DNA of 64,000 nucleotides from Candidatus Competibacteraceae bacterium (GCA_003989085.1 RXIV01000003.1:186001-250000); one strand, 5' to 3'. Counted from the stretch's first letter, positions 9,708 through 20,126 are shown. Translations and numbers: made by a program. Notes: generated by a model not told the origin, from the sequence alone.

Positions 9708-12700
9708 GTGGCCAAACAATATGCGCCCCACATCGAACGCCTATTGGCCGTCGCCGCCAGCGGCAAACTGTTGGCCGTCGGTGGTCGCCGCGACGCGGCG
9801 GGCGTCACCGACTCCAGCGTTCACCTGCTGCAACTGCCCAAGCTGAACGCCCGCTTCAGTGCGCCGCTGGACGCCGCCGCATCCGCGCTGGCCTTCTGTG
9901 GCGATGATCTATTGGTGGCCGGAACCGCTAACGGTGATCTGGCGCTTTGGCGCGCAAGTGGCGATGGAAAAATCCCCGATTGGCAACAGTCCATCCACAA
10001 CGGCGCAGTGCGCGCGCTGGTTGCGTCCGACTCGCAAGTCCTGAGCGTCGGCGATGACGGGACACTGGCGCTGCACATCGTCGAAATGGGCAGCGACCGA
10101 CCGCGCTTGCGCGAGCAGGCCAAACGCCGTTTGAGCGAACAGCCGTTACGCGCCGTCGCGCTGGACGCGAGGAACGGCAGCGTAGCCGCCGCCGGTGCCG
10201 ACAACACCATTTACGTCCTGCCACTGGCGCGACTGGGCAACGCCGAACCTCGCGTCATGCCCTGCGGCGAACGCGGCATTTCCGCCCTGACCTTCACCGG
10301 TGACGGGCGGATCGTGGCTGGCTGCGGCGACGGTTCGATCCGGGTCTGCTTCCTGGAAGGAGCCATCGACGAAGAGGATCGCAGCGGCGACGCCGCCCAT
10401 CAGGGGCCGGTACGGAGTCTGCTGTTCAGCGCCGCGTTGAACGACGAGCAGGGCCGACCGCTGCCGCGCCGCTTATTCTCGCTCGGCGAGGACGGCGAAC
10501 TGAAAATCTGGACGCTCGATCAGCGCCGCAAGCCGCGCACCGTTCCCGTCGGGCGCAACGCCAGCGCGCTGGCGCTGTTCGACTCGCTGCCGCAGGCCAA
10601 ACCGGAACAGCGCGGCGGGTTGCTGGTCGCGGTGACCGAACAGCGGCAAATTTGGCTCAGTGCGGTTGATCAAAACGGCAATCCATCCGGCAGCGCCGAA
10701 ACCTGGGATTCCCGACTGCAACGACTGCTCGATGAGGTCAAGGCGAATCGTTCATCGTCGGCCACTTTGGACGCTTTGGCGCAACTAGCTGAGGACGAGG
10801 CGCGGGACGCGCTGGAATACGTGCTCGGTCAGGATTCTCGGCCAGGGCAACGCATCGAAGCCGCGCAAAAGCTGGGAGTCAGTCAACGCCGCCGCAGTCG
10901 GCCCGCGCTGGCCAAGGCGCTGAACGACGACCATGTCGGCGTCCGCAAAGCCGCTCTGCAAGCGTTGGAACAGATTGATGCCGAAACATCGTTGCAAGCC
11001 CTGCAACTGGCGCTGGGCAGCCGTCACCCGGACATCCGGCTTGAGGCGGTGCGACGCCTGACCAAGTTGCGCCAAGCGTCGCCCCTGGTGCCGAGGCTTC
11101 TGAGTGAACGGCTGAACGATTCGGATGAAAAAGTCCGCGAGGCCGCCCTGGATAGCCTACTGGCCCTGGAACCCGATGCCGGCGTCGTATTGCGCGGCGC
11201 GTTCGAGCGCGGTTCCCCCGACATCCGCCGTGCAGTTTTGATCCGGCTTGGGCGACGGAATCTCGGCACGACCCCGGAAGGTCGCCAACTGCTTGGCCAG
11301 GCGCTCAACGACGAAAGCCACGAGGTCCGCCAGGCGGCGCTTTGGGTCGCGGTCGCGGCGCATCCCGCGCTTGCCGCTCGTCTGCATACCAGCGGCGGCT
11401 ACATCACCAAGGTGCTGGATGAACTCCGGGCGCGAGGGGTCGGCGAAGAAAGCGCGGCCACACCCGACGCTCTGACCGAAGCGGAACGGGAACCGCTGTT
11501 TACCGCCCTGGTTTGCCGTCAGCCGGACATAGCCTTGCAAAGCGCTCTGTGCCTAAGCTGGCTTGGCGACGACCGGGCCAGCGGCGCCTTGCTGCAACTC
11601 AGCCGGGAACCAGAGGTCGGGATACGACGGTTAGTCGCCCGCTTCATGGTCAATGCCATCATCAATCTGGCCGGCGATCGGCGCTTGCGCCTGCGTCTAC
11701 AATGGCTGCTAAACGATGATGATGACGGTGTCCGCGATGAAGCGTTCGGCGGCTTGCTCAAGCTGACCGAACCGGAAGGTCCAGCCGGCGAGATCGATCT
11801 GGCCGAACTGGCTCTGCGCACCCAGGCGGGCGAGATTCGGACCCGCGCCCTGCAACTGCTGGTCAAGCACGGCGCCACCGCGCAGAGCGAACTCGCCACC
11901 CGCATCGATGGGTTACTCGGCCATGCCCTGGACGACGAAGCCGAAGACGTGCGCCGGGAAGCCGTGCGGACGCTGTGGGCGTGGCACAGCAAGCGTCCAG
12001 AAACCACTCTACGTCGTGCGGTCACCTCGGTGCATCCCGACATTCGCCGTTGGGCCGTAGACGAACTAGCTCGCCAAGCCCGCCAGTCGCGCGCCTGGGC
12101 CAGGGAATTGCTGATCGAACGGGTCGGCGACAACGCCGCCGAAGTCGGCTTGGCCGCCTACGAGGCTCTGACCAAGGAAGACGCCGACAAGAAACGCTCC
12201 AATTACCATCTAGCAGCGCTCAATTCACCCACCCCCGAAGTCCGCTTGGTTGGTTTGAAAGGCGCGCTGGAAGCGTCCGACCCGGCCCCGCTGCGGAACC
12301 GGTTGATCGAACTGCTGCAAACCGAGGAAGCGCCCCAGTTCCTCGCCGCCATTGAGGCGCTCGACAAGCTGCTGCCCAACGACGCGCAAGCTTTCGCCCT
12401 CGCCTTCGACAGCCCGTTCTATCTGCTGCGGGTGCGCGCCGGCGAATTGTGCGGCAAGCGCCGGGACAGCCGCGCCATCGGGCCGATGCAGGCGTTGCTG
12501 AGCATCCCCAAGACCGACCGCGACCGCCCTTCCGAAACGTTGCGCCAGCGCGCCGCCAGCGCCCTGGCCGATGTAGGCGCTCCAACCAGCATTCCGTTTT
12601 TGCTCTCTCTTTTGCACGACGACGATGCCTTGGTTCGGGAACACGGCGCACGCGGCTTGGCCGCCGCCTGCCAAAGCGGCAACGAGCAGCCGCTGGTCGC

Positions 12701-15700
12701 CGCGCTGGCTCACGCCGATCTGGCGGTGCGCAGTTGGGCCGCCGACGGCCTGTCGAAGCTGGGCGATGCGCGGGCGCTGCCGGTGCTGGCTGGCACCCAG
12801 CGTCACGAACATTTGCCAATCCGGCGCGGCGCGTTGTACAGCTTTGTCGCGCTGGGTAGCGCCGGCGTGCAAGGCTTGCTGCAAGGTCTGGAAGACCACG
12901 AACGCGATCTCCAGGAACTGACCTTCGCCGTGATCGTGGCCCGCGACATCGCCCTGGCGCGGGCGAAGCTGGAACCGGATTTGCTGTTGAGCGCCCTGAG
13001 CGCCGGCCAGCCGGAAATCCGCTTTGCCGCCGCCTGCGTTTTGGAAGCGCGGTTGCGGGACGAGGATTTGGGACAATGGGGCCTGGAACTGATCGGGCCG
13101 CGCCAGCCGGAAAAGGCCAGTGATATGCGCAACTGGCCGGAGCCGGCGCAACGGCCGCGTCTGCTCAATGCGGTCGTCAATGCCTTGTCCAGCGATTCTC
13201 CGGCACGGCGCTACGCCGCCGCCCAGGTACTCGGCTTGCGCCCACAGCCCGAAACCTTCTGGCGCGAGGCGAAACGTCTCGCCGAAATCGCCACCGATCA
13301 AGCGCCGCCGCACACCGCGCCGGAATCCGAAACGCCGTTGGAGCGCAAGACCGGCTGGATTCGCGGTCTGTTTCAGCGCAAGCAGCAGCCGAACAACTCC
13401 GCCACCCAACGTCTGTTGACGGTGTTGCGCTTCGCCGGCGGCGGGCGACGACCGCCCAAGAATGAAGAGCAAGCCAGCGCGTCCGAGCTGTGGCGGCTCG
13501 CGTTCGGAACGTATGCCGGGCTGATTCGGCAAGCGCCGGTCGCCAAGGGACCAGACGATTATCAACGGGTGCGGCGCGACAGCATCGCCCGCCTCGCCGT
13601 GCTGGCCCAGCAACCCGCTATCGGTCGGGAAGCGGTGTTGCCGGTGCTGCGCCAAGCCCTGGGCGACCCGCATCATCTGGTCCGACAAGCAGCGCTGAAT
13701 GCGCTGGCCGAACTGCATCCTCACGAACCTTTGCAACCGCTGGCCTTGGCCTTGAACGTCGATTCCGCCGATCTTGGCCGCAATGCCTTCGACCGTCTGC
13801 TGGCTTTGGCTGCGACCGGCGATGCGCGCGCTGCCGAACTGGCTCGTGGTGCGGTCGATGCCGCCAACGCGGAGACGCGCCGCCACGCTCTGGAACAATT
13901 GCCCCGCCTGTACCCCGCTGGCAGTCTGGAACCCTGGTTGCTGGCGCTGAACAGCCGTCACGATGATTTGCGACTGACGGTAGTGGATCGCTTGCTCGAC
14001 GCCAACGATCCACGCATCGCGGTAGCTCTGAGCCGCGCCCTGGAAAGCGAGCATGATGAGTTGCGCCTGCGCGCCGCCGTGGGCTTGGCCCAGCGCGGCG
14101 AAGCGCTGGCGCTGGACGTGTTGGCCGCCGCTCTGCGCGCTGAACCGCGCATTGCTAACCGGGCGTTGGAAGCATTGGTCGCGCTGGCGCACGCTCGGAC
14201 GAACGAGCAGGTCGCGGCAAAGGCGGCTGAAGCCGTGATGGCGCGCTTGGAAGACGATCCCGATCAGACTGCCGACCGGCCGGCTCTGCTGCGCGCCTTG
14301 GGTCGCATCGGGCATATCGCCGCCGCGTCGCTGCTGGGACGCTGGTTGCTGGACAAGGACCAAGCCGCTCATCACGGCTTGGCGCTGGACGTGCTGTTGC
14401 AACTGTTGCGCGACCGAATCCAGCCGGAGCAAAAGCGAGCGGATGGGCGGCAATACCCGCGTTATCGAGAAGAATTGGCCCTGGACGCCTTGCCGCCGTT
14501 GCTCGATCACGACAACGCCGCCATCCGCATGCGCGTCGTCGAGGTGTTGGGCAATCTGGAGGCGAAACAGGCGGAAACGCTGCTGGTCCGGTTGCTGGAC
14601 GACCGCGACGAAGCGATGCGGGCGTTGGCCTGCGCGCAACTGGCGCGACGCATCGTTGCCGGTATGCCGGGGGCGAGTTTGGAGCCGTTGACGCGGGCGC
14701 TGGTCGGCGGTCGCCGCGAACTGTTGCTGACTGCCGCCGAAGGCTTGGCCAAACAGCAACGCCTGGAAGCCTTTCAACCGCTGCTGCTGGCTTTCACGGC
14801 GGGCACGGACGTAGAGCGGAAACGCGCCATCGCCGCGCTGGGCCAGTTGGGCGACCGGCGCGCTCTGGAATATCTGGAACCGTTGCTCGATCAACGCGCT
14901 GACTTGCCCGCCGACGACCGGGCCTTGGCCCCGGATGCCGCCGAAGCCCTCGGCGCGTTGCTCCCCCGCTTGACCGACGCCGACGAACGCCAGCGGGTGC
15001 GCAACAATATGGAGCGGCTGGCCCGCGAGGGGGTGGGCGAACTGCGCTGGCGGACGCTGAGCGGTTTGCGGCGCGTTGGTGACGAGCGCAGCCGCGCCTT
15101 GCTGGAACGCCTCGCCAGCGATCCCTACGAGGATGGGACTACCCGGCAGCGGGCCGCTGCCGAATTGGGCCGGCTGGGCGCGGCTGCTTCCGAACTGGTG
15201 TTAGCGGGCTTGCTGCACCAGCGTGACGCTAGTCTGCGCAAGGCGGGTCTGGAGGCGTTGCGGCGGATTTATCCCAGCGACGCCACCCAGGTCAACCTGC
15301 TGGCCCTGAACAGTGAATACGCCGAGATCAGCCAGCCCGCCGCACGTTTCCTGGCTCGGCAGGGCGACCCCGCCACCCTGACCCAACGGTTGGGCGTGGT
15401 GAAAGATCAACAGGTTCGGCAACGATTGCGGCGTGGTTTGATTCGCCGCCAGGCCTTCTCCCGAGATGGCCTGAGCGAACTGCTGCGCGGCGACGCGGCG
15501 GCGACGCGGGCCGAGGCAGCTTGGATCGCTGGCAGCAGCGGCGATCGAGATTTGGCGGGAGCCGTGCAAGCCGCGCTGGAGCAGGCGGCTGCCGGTTGGC
15601 GGCAGGCCGACCAACGGCATTCGCGGGAGCAGGCCGACGCGGAAGCGCAAACCTGGCGAGCCAGTCTTTGGGCCGCCCGTCAACTGCAACTCGCCGTCGC

Positions 15701-16259
15701 GCCAGCGGCGCGGACCGCGCTGGCCGATCCCCGTCATCCGGTGGCTGTGCGCCGCGAGGCCATTCGTTGTCTGGTCGAGTGCGGCGACGCCAAGGATAGC
15801 AAGGCGTTGTGGCAAGCCCTGGAGGATGTTGATTCCGGTGTGCGCACGGCGGCGAGCGCCGCCTTGGCCCGGCTGGGTGGCGACCTGGTGTTACCGCATT
15901 TGGAACGCGCCAAGAGCGTCGATGGCGTGACTTTGCGCCCGGTCTTGCGAGTGGTTCTGTCCGGGGCGGACGGCCGTTTGCTGTCCAGCGCTGAACAGCG
16001 GCAAGCCGCGCTGCCGGTTTATCTGGAACAACGGGAAGTCGCGGCGCTGGTTGGTCGCGCCACGGCGACTGGTGGGGAATCCGGGGCGCGATCCAGCGCG
16101 ATTGCAGCCTTGGGTCGGTTGGGCGGCGAGGCCGCGCAAACCGCACTGCAAAACATCCTGGATAACAAGGGCGAGGATAACGCCATCCGAGCCATCGCGT
16201 TCAAAAGCTTGCGGCGGGTGGAACGGCAGATAGCCAATCGGATTGTTCCCGGCGGATAG
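9708..16259 (+). CDS. Giant beta-propeller/HEAT-repeat protein (2183 aa)
   Basis: Residues 1 to about 320 form WD40-like repeats: recurring phrases such as VRALVASDSQVLSVGDDGTLAL, ALTFTGDGRIVAGCGDGSIRV and LKIWTL mark the blades of a beta-propeller. From about residue 350 to the end the protein is a continuous run of HEAT repeats of about 30 residues (for example DDHVGVRKAALQALEQI and DPHHLVRQAALNALAEL), dozens of them. No enzymatic motif is visible. The start is GTG 9708, preceded by AAAGGA at about 9691. A predicted soluble scaffold of this size at the end of a retron operon suggests a sensor or platform for phage or msDNA-derived signals; that is inference. Composition matches the 958-aa HEAT gene. 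Confidence 0.8.
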   Translation: MAKQYAPHIERLLAVAASGKLLAVGGRRDAAGVTDSSVHLLQLPKLNARFSAPLDAAASALAFCGDDLLVAGTANGDLALWRASGDGKIPDWQQSIHNGAVRALVASDSQVLSVGDDGTLALHIVEMGSDRPRLREQAKRRLSEQPLRAVALDARNGSVAAAGADNTIYVLPLARLGNAEPRVMPCGERGISALTFTGDGRIVAGCGDGSIRVCFLEGAIDEEDRSGDAAHQGPVRSLLFSAALNDEQGRPLPRRLFSLGEDGELKIWTLDQRRKPRTVPVGRNASALALFDSLPQAKPEQRGGLLVAVTEQRQIWLSAVDQNGNPSGSAETWDSRLQRLLDEVKANRSSSATLDALAQLAEDEARDALEYVLGQDSRPGQRIEAAQKLGVSQRRRSRPALAKALNDDHVGVRKAALQALEQIDAETSLQALQLALGSRHPDIRLEAVRRLTKLRQASPLVPRLLSERLNDSDEKVREAALDSLLALEPDAGVVLRGAFERGSPDIRRAVLIRLGRRNLGTTPEGRQLLGQALNDESHEVRQAALWVAVAAHPALAARLHTSGGYITKVLDELRARGVGEESAATPDALTEAEREPLFTALVCRQPDIALQSALCLSWLGDDRASGALLQLSREPEVGIRRLVARFMVNAIINLAGDRRLRLRLQWLLNDDDDGVRDEAFGGLLKLTEPEGPAGEIDLAELALRTQAGEIRTRALQLLVKHGATAQSELATRIDGLLGHALDDEAEDVRREAVRTLWAWHSKRPETTLRRAVTSVHPDIRRWAVDELARQARQSRAWARELLIERVGDNAAEVGLAAYEALTKEDADKKRSNYHLAALNSPTPEVRLVGLKGALEASDPAPLRNRLIELLQTEEAPQFLAAIEALDKLLPNDAQAFALAFDSPFYLLRVRAGELCGKRRDSRAIGPMQALLSIPKTDRDRPSETLRQRAASALADVGAPTSIPFLLSLLHDDDALVREHGARGLAAACQSGNEQPLVAALAHADLAVRSWAADGLSKLGDARALPVLAGTQRHEHLPIRRGALYSFVALGSAGVQGLLQGLEDHERDLQELTFAVIVARDIALARAKLEPDLLLSALSAGQPEIRFAAACVLEARLRDEDLGQWGLELIGPRQPEKASDMRNWPEPAQRPRLLNAVVNALSSDSPARRYAAAQVLGLRPQPETFWREAKRLAEIATDQAPPHTAPESETPLERKTGWIRGLFQRKQQPNNSATQRLLTVLRFAGGGRRPPKNEEQASASELWRLAFGTYAGLIRQAPVAKGPDDYQRVRRDSIARLAVLAQQPAIGREAVLPVLRQALGDPHHLVRQAALNALAELHPHEPLQPLALALNVDSADLGRNAFDRLLALAATGDARAAELARGAVDAANAETRRHALEQLPRLYPAGSLEPWLLALNSRHDDLRLTVVDRLLDANDPRIAVALSRALESEHDELRLRAAVGLAQRGEALALDVLAAALRAEPRIANRALEALVALAHARTNEQVAAKAAEAVMARLEDDPDQTADRPALLRALGRIGHIAAASLLGRWLLDKDQAAHHGLALDVLLQLLRDRIQPEQKRADGRQYPRYREELALDALPPLLDHDNAAIRMRVVEVLGNLEAKQAETLLVRLLDDRDEAMRALACAQLARRIVAGMPGASLEPLTRALVGGRRELLLTAAEGLAKQQRLEAFQPLLLAFTAGTDVERKRAIAALGQLGDRRALEYLEPLLDQRADLPADDRALAPDAAEALGALLPRLTDADERQRVRNNMERLAREGVGELRWRTLSGLRRVGDERSRALLERLASDPYEDGTTRQRAAAELGRLGAAASELVLAGLLHQRDASLRKAGLEALRRIYPSDATQVNLLALNSEYAEISQPAARFLARQGDPATLTQRLGVVKDQQVRQRLRRGLIRRQAFSRDGLSELLRGDAAATRAEAAWIAGSSGDRDLAGAVQAALEQAAAGWRQADQRHSREQADAEAQTWRASLWAARQLQLAVAPAARTALADPRHPVAVRREAIRCLVECGDAKDSKALWQALEDVDSGVRTAASAALARLGGDLVLPHLERAKSVDGVTLRPVLRVVLSGADGRLLSSAEQRQAALPVYLEQREVAALVGRATATGGESGARSSAIAALGRLGGEAAQTALQNILDNKGEDNAIRAIAFKSLRRVERQIANRIVPGG

Positions 16260-16356
16260 GCAGGTCAGTAGAGTGTCCACACAAGACACAGGTAAGGCCG
16301 GCTGCTCGCCACGACCCGATTTTGCCTGAGCGTATGGCGGCGTGCTCACAATCGCT

Positions 16357-16381
16357 CGTCAATCGAAGATTGACGACACGC
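16357..16381. repeat. Hairpin plus 14-bp repeat at right edge of retron locus
   Basis: CGTCAATC (16357-16364), a GAA loop and GATTGACG (16368-16375) form a perfect 8-bp hairpin in the short gap between two convergent genes. The right arm is part of GATTGACGACACGC, which also occurs at 1839-1852 left of the retron locus. There is no T-tract, so terminator function is doubtful. Confidence 0.45.
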
Positions 16382-16386
16382 TACCT

Positions 16387-17298
16387 TCAATCCTGCAACC
16401 AGCAATCAAACAACACATCCTCGCCCATGTCATAACGGCGGCAGCGAGGGCGCAATCCCTGCGATAAATCCTGAATGGCGGGCAAGGCGATGCCCATTCG
16501 CCCTGAACCGATAATGAGCGGTGCGATGGCAATTTGTAGCCGATTCAGCAACCCCGCCTCCAGAAAGGCCGACACGGTTAAACCACCGCCCTCCACGAAA
16601 ATCCCGAACAGCCCATCGTCGCGCAACCTCTGCACCACCGCCGGTAAATCCAGCCGTTGATTGTAGTAGGGAACACCGATCACGCGGCTATGACCCGGCC
16701 CACGCTGAGCAGCCTTTTGTTCCGCACAAATCAGCCAAGTCAGCGCAGCCTGATCCTGAAAAACCTGGTAATCAGCTATGAGACGACGGCGAGGATCGAG
16801 AATGACCCGCACCGGATTTGTTCCTGATATCCGCCGGGTAGTCAGTTGCGGATTATCGCATTCCACTGTGCTGGCCCCGACGATGATGGCGTCGCATAAT
16901 GCCCGCAGTCGGTGTAGATGGATCAGGTTTTCCAAACCATTAAGGGTGCGGGATGCGCCTTCCCGTGTAGCAATCCGCCCGTCCAGACTTTGCCCCAGAT
17001 GCGCCACGATCAATGGCCGGGTGCGACAAGTCAGTGCGATTGGCAGATATAAATCCAGCAGTTCCGCGCCGGCGGGGCTGATAGGAACCTTGGCGATCCA
17101 ACTGCCGTTAGCCCTGACCTCGATTCGGGTGACAGGATCGGCAGCCGAAAGCACCACCGCTTGCCCGTGAGGGTCAAACGCTAGCCCTAGCCGTTCGGGA
17201 ATAGCCTCCCACTGCCGCCGCGCTTGCCGCAACGCCAGCAGCAGCGCCCAGACCGCTTCTCCTGTCAGGGTCGATTGAGCACAGATGGAGCCGTTCAT
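16387..17298 (-). CDS. RibD C-terminal (riboflavin reductase-like) family protein
   Basis: The 303-residue product has the RibD C-terminal reductase fold: LGQSLDGRIAT near residue 105, a middle IIVGASTVECDNPQLT segment, and VEGGGLTVSAFLEAGLL near residue 235, which forms the NADPH-binding core. In RibD this domain reduces 5-amino-6-ribosylamino-uracil phosphate. Standalone proteins of this type may act on other pteridine-like or pyrimidine substrates. The first 100 residues are not the usual RibD deaminase, because no zinc HAE or PCxxxGxxxPC motif is seen, so the riboflavin reaction itself is not assured. The start overlaps the stop of the AI-2E permease gene by 4 bp, so the two are co-translated. 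Confidence 0.75.
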   Translation of the reverse strand: MNGSICAQSTLTGEAVWALLLALRQARRQWEAIPERLGLAFDPHGQAVVLSAADPVTRIEVRANGSWIAKVPISPAGAELLDLYLPIALTCRTRPLIVAHLGQSLDGRIATREGASRTLNGLENLIHLHRLRALCDAIIVGASTVECDNPQLTTRRISGTNPVRVILDPRRRLIADYQVFQDQAALTWLICAEQKAAQRGPGHSRVIGVPYYNQRLDLPAVVQRLRDDGLFGIFVEGGGLTVSAFLEAGLLNRLQIAIAPLIIGSGRMGIALPAIQDLSQGLRPRCRRYDMGEDVLFDCWLQD

Positions 17299-18392
17299 TC
17301 GGCGTCAGCGCCAGGCGAATCAACCGTTTCCGCCTCCTTAAGCCAGGCCAGCAGCAACGTGTAAGCAATGGCCATCAGTGTCGGCCCCAGGAATATCCCA
17401 ATCAGGCCATAGGCGAACAGGCCGCCGATCACGCCGGCGAACACCACAGTCAGCGGCATGCGCATACCGCGGGTGATCAGTATGGGCCGCACGATGTTGT
17501 CGACGCCGCCAACTACGAACAGACCCCAGATCGCCATGAACACAGCCCAGCCGGTGTGATCCTGCCAGTACAGCCACAGCGCCGCGCCCAATACCGGCCA
17601 AGCTGCGCCAATTTGGGCTACCGCCAGCAGAAAGCAGCCAAACGCCAGTAGCGTCGCTAGCGGCACTCTCGCGATCAGCAGGCCAATAAGCGCCAGGCCG
17701 GTTTGCAACAACGCGGTGAGCACCACTCCTAGCGCCACTGCCCGAATTGCCTGGTGCGCCTGAGCGCGGGCTTCCAACACCTGCTTGCCGCCAATGCGGT
17801 CGGCCAGTCGCCGCATCAGATCGTTGATCGCTTCGCCATTTAGGTAAAACACCAGCGAAAATACGATCACCATTAAAAATTGCAGAAACAACTCGCCGAT
17901 AGCGCCGGCCTGACGCAGCAGCCAGCGCCCGCCGGTCTGGATCGCCGGCCCCAACTGCGCCCGCAGACTGTCATTGTCGCCAGCAGCGTCTCGCCAGGTT
18001 TGCGCCAGCGTCGTTCCGGCCAGCGGCAAATTCACTATCCAGACCGGCGGTTCGGCAGGAATCCGATCAATTGCGGTCCGGGCATCCTGAAACAGAGCAT
18101 CGCCATGCGTAGCAAGCGTGGAGACCCCAACCAGCAATGGCCCAATGACAAAACCAACCAGCGCTACGACCAACAGCAGGGCGCAGGCTGCCCGGTTCCA
18201 GTGGAAGCGCTGTTGCAGCCAGGCCAGCCCCGGCCAGACCGCGATGACGATGAAGGCGCTCCATAACATGCTGGCCAGGAATGGCCGCAGGATTTGGAGA
18301 ACCGCCAGCAGCAAAATACCGACCAACAGCAGACGCAACGCGGTGCGAACCGGTTCGGATAGTGAGTGCAGAGAAGACTGGGCGGCGCTCAT
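17295..18392 (-). CDS. AI-2E family transporter / permease
   Basis: The 365-residue product has about eight hydrophobic segments with the layout of the AI-2E exporter/PerM family: two N-terminal helices, a long soluble loop, and a C-terminal block containing GGVDNIVRPILI...GMRMPL and GLIGIFLGPTLMAIAY, which are family hallmarks. Members export small molecules or ions across the inner membrane, and substrates are mostly uncertain. It overlaps the RibD-like gene by 4 bp. It diverges from the lipoprotein gene, with about 70 bp between the starts serving as a shared promoter region. Confidence 0.85.
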   Translation of the reverse strand: MSAAQSSLHSLSEPVRTALRLLLVGILLLAVLQILRPFLASMLWSAFIVIAVWPGLAWLQQRFHWNRAACALLLVVALVGFVIGPLLVGVSTLATHGDALFQDARTAIDRIPAEPPVWIVNLPLAGTTLAQTWRDAAGDNDSLRAQLGPAIQTGGRWLLRQAGAIGELFLQFLMVIVFSLVFYLNGEAINDLMRRLADRIGGKQVLEARAQAHQAIRAVALGVVLTALLQTGLALIGLLIARVPLATLLAFGCFLLAVAQIGAAWPVLGAALWLYWQDHTGWAVFMAIWGLFVVGGVDNIVRPILITRGMRMPLTVVFAGVIGGLFAYGLIGIFLGPTLMAIAYTLLLAWLKEAETVDSPGADAE

Positions 18393-18461
18393 GCGGCAGA
18401 GGCTCCGGGAAGGGATTATGCTTGGTGGGTATCAACGGTGCGCCAGGGGGAAAACCATCTC

Positions 18462-19328
18462 ATGCCAAACAGTTCAAGAATAGCTGCGCTACTGCTGTTA
18501 TTCATCGGTTTATTAACGCTGACCGGCTGTAATGATGATCACTGCCCGGATTGTGGGATTACTACGGATTCTCCGGCGAGAATCAACGATACCGCCAAGC
18601 ATCCCGATCAAATTAATGACTTTTTGCGCCTGGTTTTTCTATCTCCCAATCAAGAGTTCAGCGGTTTGTTGGGGCAACCGTCGGCCAGTTACGCCTTTGT
18701 CGGACCAACCCGGTTCTATCAGCCGCCATTGCCGGTCAATCAGATTCCCCAGTATCCGGGGTTAATTTATCGCGCCGATAAAACCCTGTACGCGATTCGT
18801 TGCCAGCCGCGCAACGCGGAGGAATTGGCGCCGCTGCTGGCCACTTGGCCGAATATCTACGCTCTGCTGAAAACCGAGCTTGGCAATAAGGGTTATGCCT
18901 GTCCCGCGTCGCCAGGCGCTGGGGAAAATGCATTGTATTGTCTGGTCAAGGATTATCAGGATACCCCGTCGGTCGTGTCGTCTGACAGCATTTATCTGGC
19001 GCTGGAAGTCGCGGTGCAACTATTCGCTAATCCCGATATTAGTAATATTTTAAAGACACGCTACGGAATTTATCAGGAATTCAGCGGATTAGGATGGTCA
19101 ATCAAGACCTACGATAACTATGCGCCCATGTCTGCTCATGTTGTGCTGAGTCAAGCGGTGGTCCCGGAGTATCTGGTCAAGAACGCCACTTTGGCCCAAG
19201 GTGAGTGCCGGTGTATCCGGGTCGAACCTTATGCGGGTCGAGAAACTGATCTGCTCGATCCTGATTTTATTAGTCAGGTCGGATCGGCAGATTGTCCGAT
19301 AGTGAATAATCTGCGGCGGGCGCGATAG
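18462..19328 (+). CDS. Predicted lipoprotein of unknown function
   Basis: The 288-residue product begins MPNSSRIAALLLLFIGLLTLTGC, a type II signal peptide with lipobox LTGC, so the mature protein should be lipid-anchored at its Cys. I do not recognise the remaining sequence; Cys pairs such as CPDCG after the anchor and CRCIR near the end are noticeable. ATG 18462 is chosen because it opens the signal peptide and follows AGGGGG at 18445-18450; an upstream in-frame extension would overlap the divergent permease gene. No conserved partner is evident nearby. Confidence 0.7.
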   Translation: MPNSSRIAALLLLFIGLLTLTGCNDDHCPDCGITTDSPARINDTAKHPDQINDFLRLVFLSPNQEFSGLLGQPSASYAFVGPTRFYQPPLPVNQIPQYPGLIYRADKTLYAIRCQPRNAEELAPLLATWPNIYALLKTELGNKGYACPASPGAGENALYCLVKDYQDTPSVVSSDSIYLALEVAVQLFANPDISNILKTRYGIYQEFSGLGWSIKTYDNYAPMSAHVVLSQAVVPEYLVKNATLAQGECRCIRVEPYAGRETDLLDPDFISQVGSADCPIVNNLRRAR

Positions 19329-19348
19329 CCTGACCGACGAGGTCTTGC

Positions 19349-19369
19349 CGGTTTAGCATGATTAAACCG
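19349..19369. terminator. Hairpin between convergent genes
   Basis: CGGTTTA (19349-19355) and TAAACCG (19363-19369) form a 7-bp stem with a 7-nt loop between the lipoprotein gene and the convergent lolD. There is no clear T-run, so it is only a possible bidirectional terminator. Confidence 0.3.
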
Positions 19370-19421
19370 ACAATCAATTGGATAGACAGGATTGCGGAGT
19401 TTTCAGGGCGATGGCCCCAGT

Positions 19422-20126
19422 TCAACTTTCCGGTTTTAACAGTCCGTCATCCAATCGCCATACGGCATCCATGCGCGCTGCCAGGACTGGATCGTGAGTC
19501 ACCACCACAAAACTGGTGCCCAAATCATGATTGAGTTCCAGCATTAATTCAAAGACCTGTTCAGCACTATGTCGGTCGAGATTGCCGGTCGGTTCATCCG
19601 CCAGCACACAGGCCGGTTCGGTAATCAACGCCCGCGCCACTGCCGCCCGTTGCCGCTCGCCGCCGGACAGTTCACCCGGTTTATGCGTCAGGCGTTGCCC
19701 CAGCCCAACCCGCTCCAGCAACGCAGTTGCCCGTGCGCTGGCTTTAGCCGGCGCTTCACCGCGAATCAGCAATGGCATCGTCACATTTTCCAGCGCGGTG
19801 AATTCCGGCAGCAGATGATGGAACTGGTAGACAAAGCCCAGACAACGATTGCGTAACCGGCCCCGGCCCGCATCCCCCAAGCGGCTCAACTCCTGCCCAG
19901 CCACCCACACTGAGCCCGCCGTCGGCGTGTCCAGTCCACCCAACAGGTGCAGCAGGGTGCTTTTGCCCGAGCCGGAATTGCCGATAATAGCCAATCGCTC
20001 CCCGCGTCGAATCTGGAAATCGACCGCTCGCAGCACCTCTAGCCGTTCGCTGCCTTCACGGAAGGACTTGGCTAATCCCCGGCATTCCAGCACCACTGTT
20101 TCGATAGCTGTGGTTGGGCTATTCAT
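19422..20126 (-). CDS. lolD: Lipoprotein-releasing ABC transporter ATPase LolD
   Basis: The 234-residue ATPase has Walker [10 protein letters not shown], signature [15 protein letters not shown] and Walker [12 protein letters not shown], in the compact form typical of LolD/MacB-type subunits. With LolC/E it extracts outer-membrane lipoproteins from the inner membrane for transfer to LolA. The start MNSPTTAIE at 20126 overlaps the end of the permease gene by 8 bp, showing coupled expression. An upstream in-frame extension of 35 codons lies inside the permease gene and is unlikely to be translated. Confidence 0.93.
   Translation of the reverse strand: MNSPTTAIETVVLECRGLAKSFREGSERLEVLRAVDFQIRRGERLAIIGNSGSGKSTLLHLLGGLDTPTAGSVWVAGQELSRLGDAGRGRLRNRCLGFVYQFHHLLPEFTALENVTMPLLIRGEAPAKASARATALLERVGLGQRLTHKPGELSGGERQRAAVARALITEPACVLADEPTGNLDRHSAEQVFELMLELNHDLGTSFVVVTHDPVLAARMDAVWRLDDGLLKPES

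Noticed and set aside
12225-14894. An 889-codon minus-strand open frame inside the giant HEAT gene
   Set aside because: Gln/Arg-rich composition without domains, and fully inside a repeat protein with coherent HEAT units on the plus strand.
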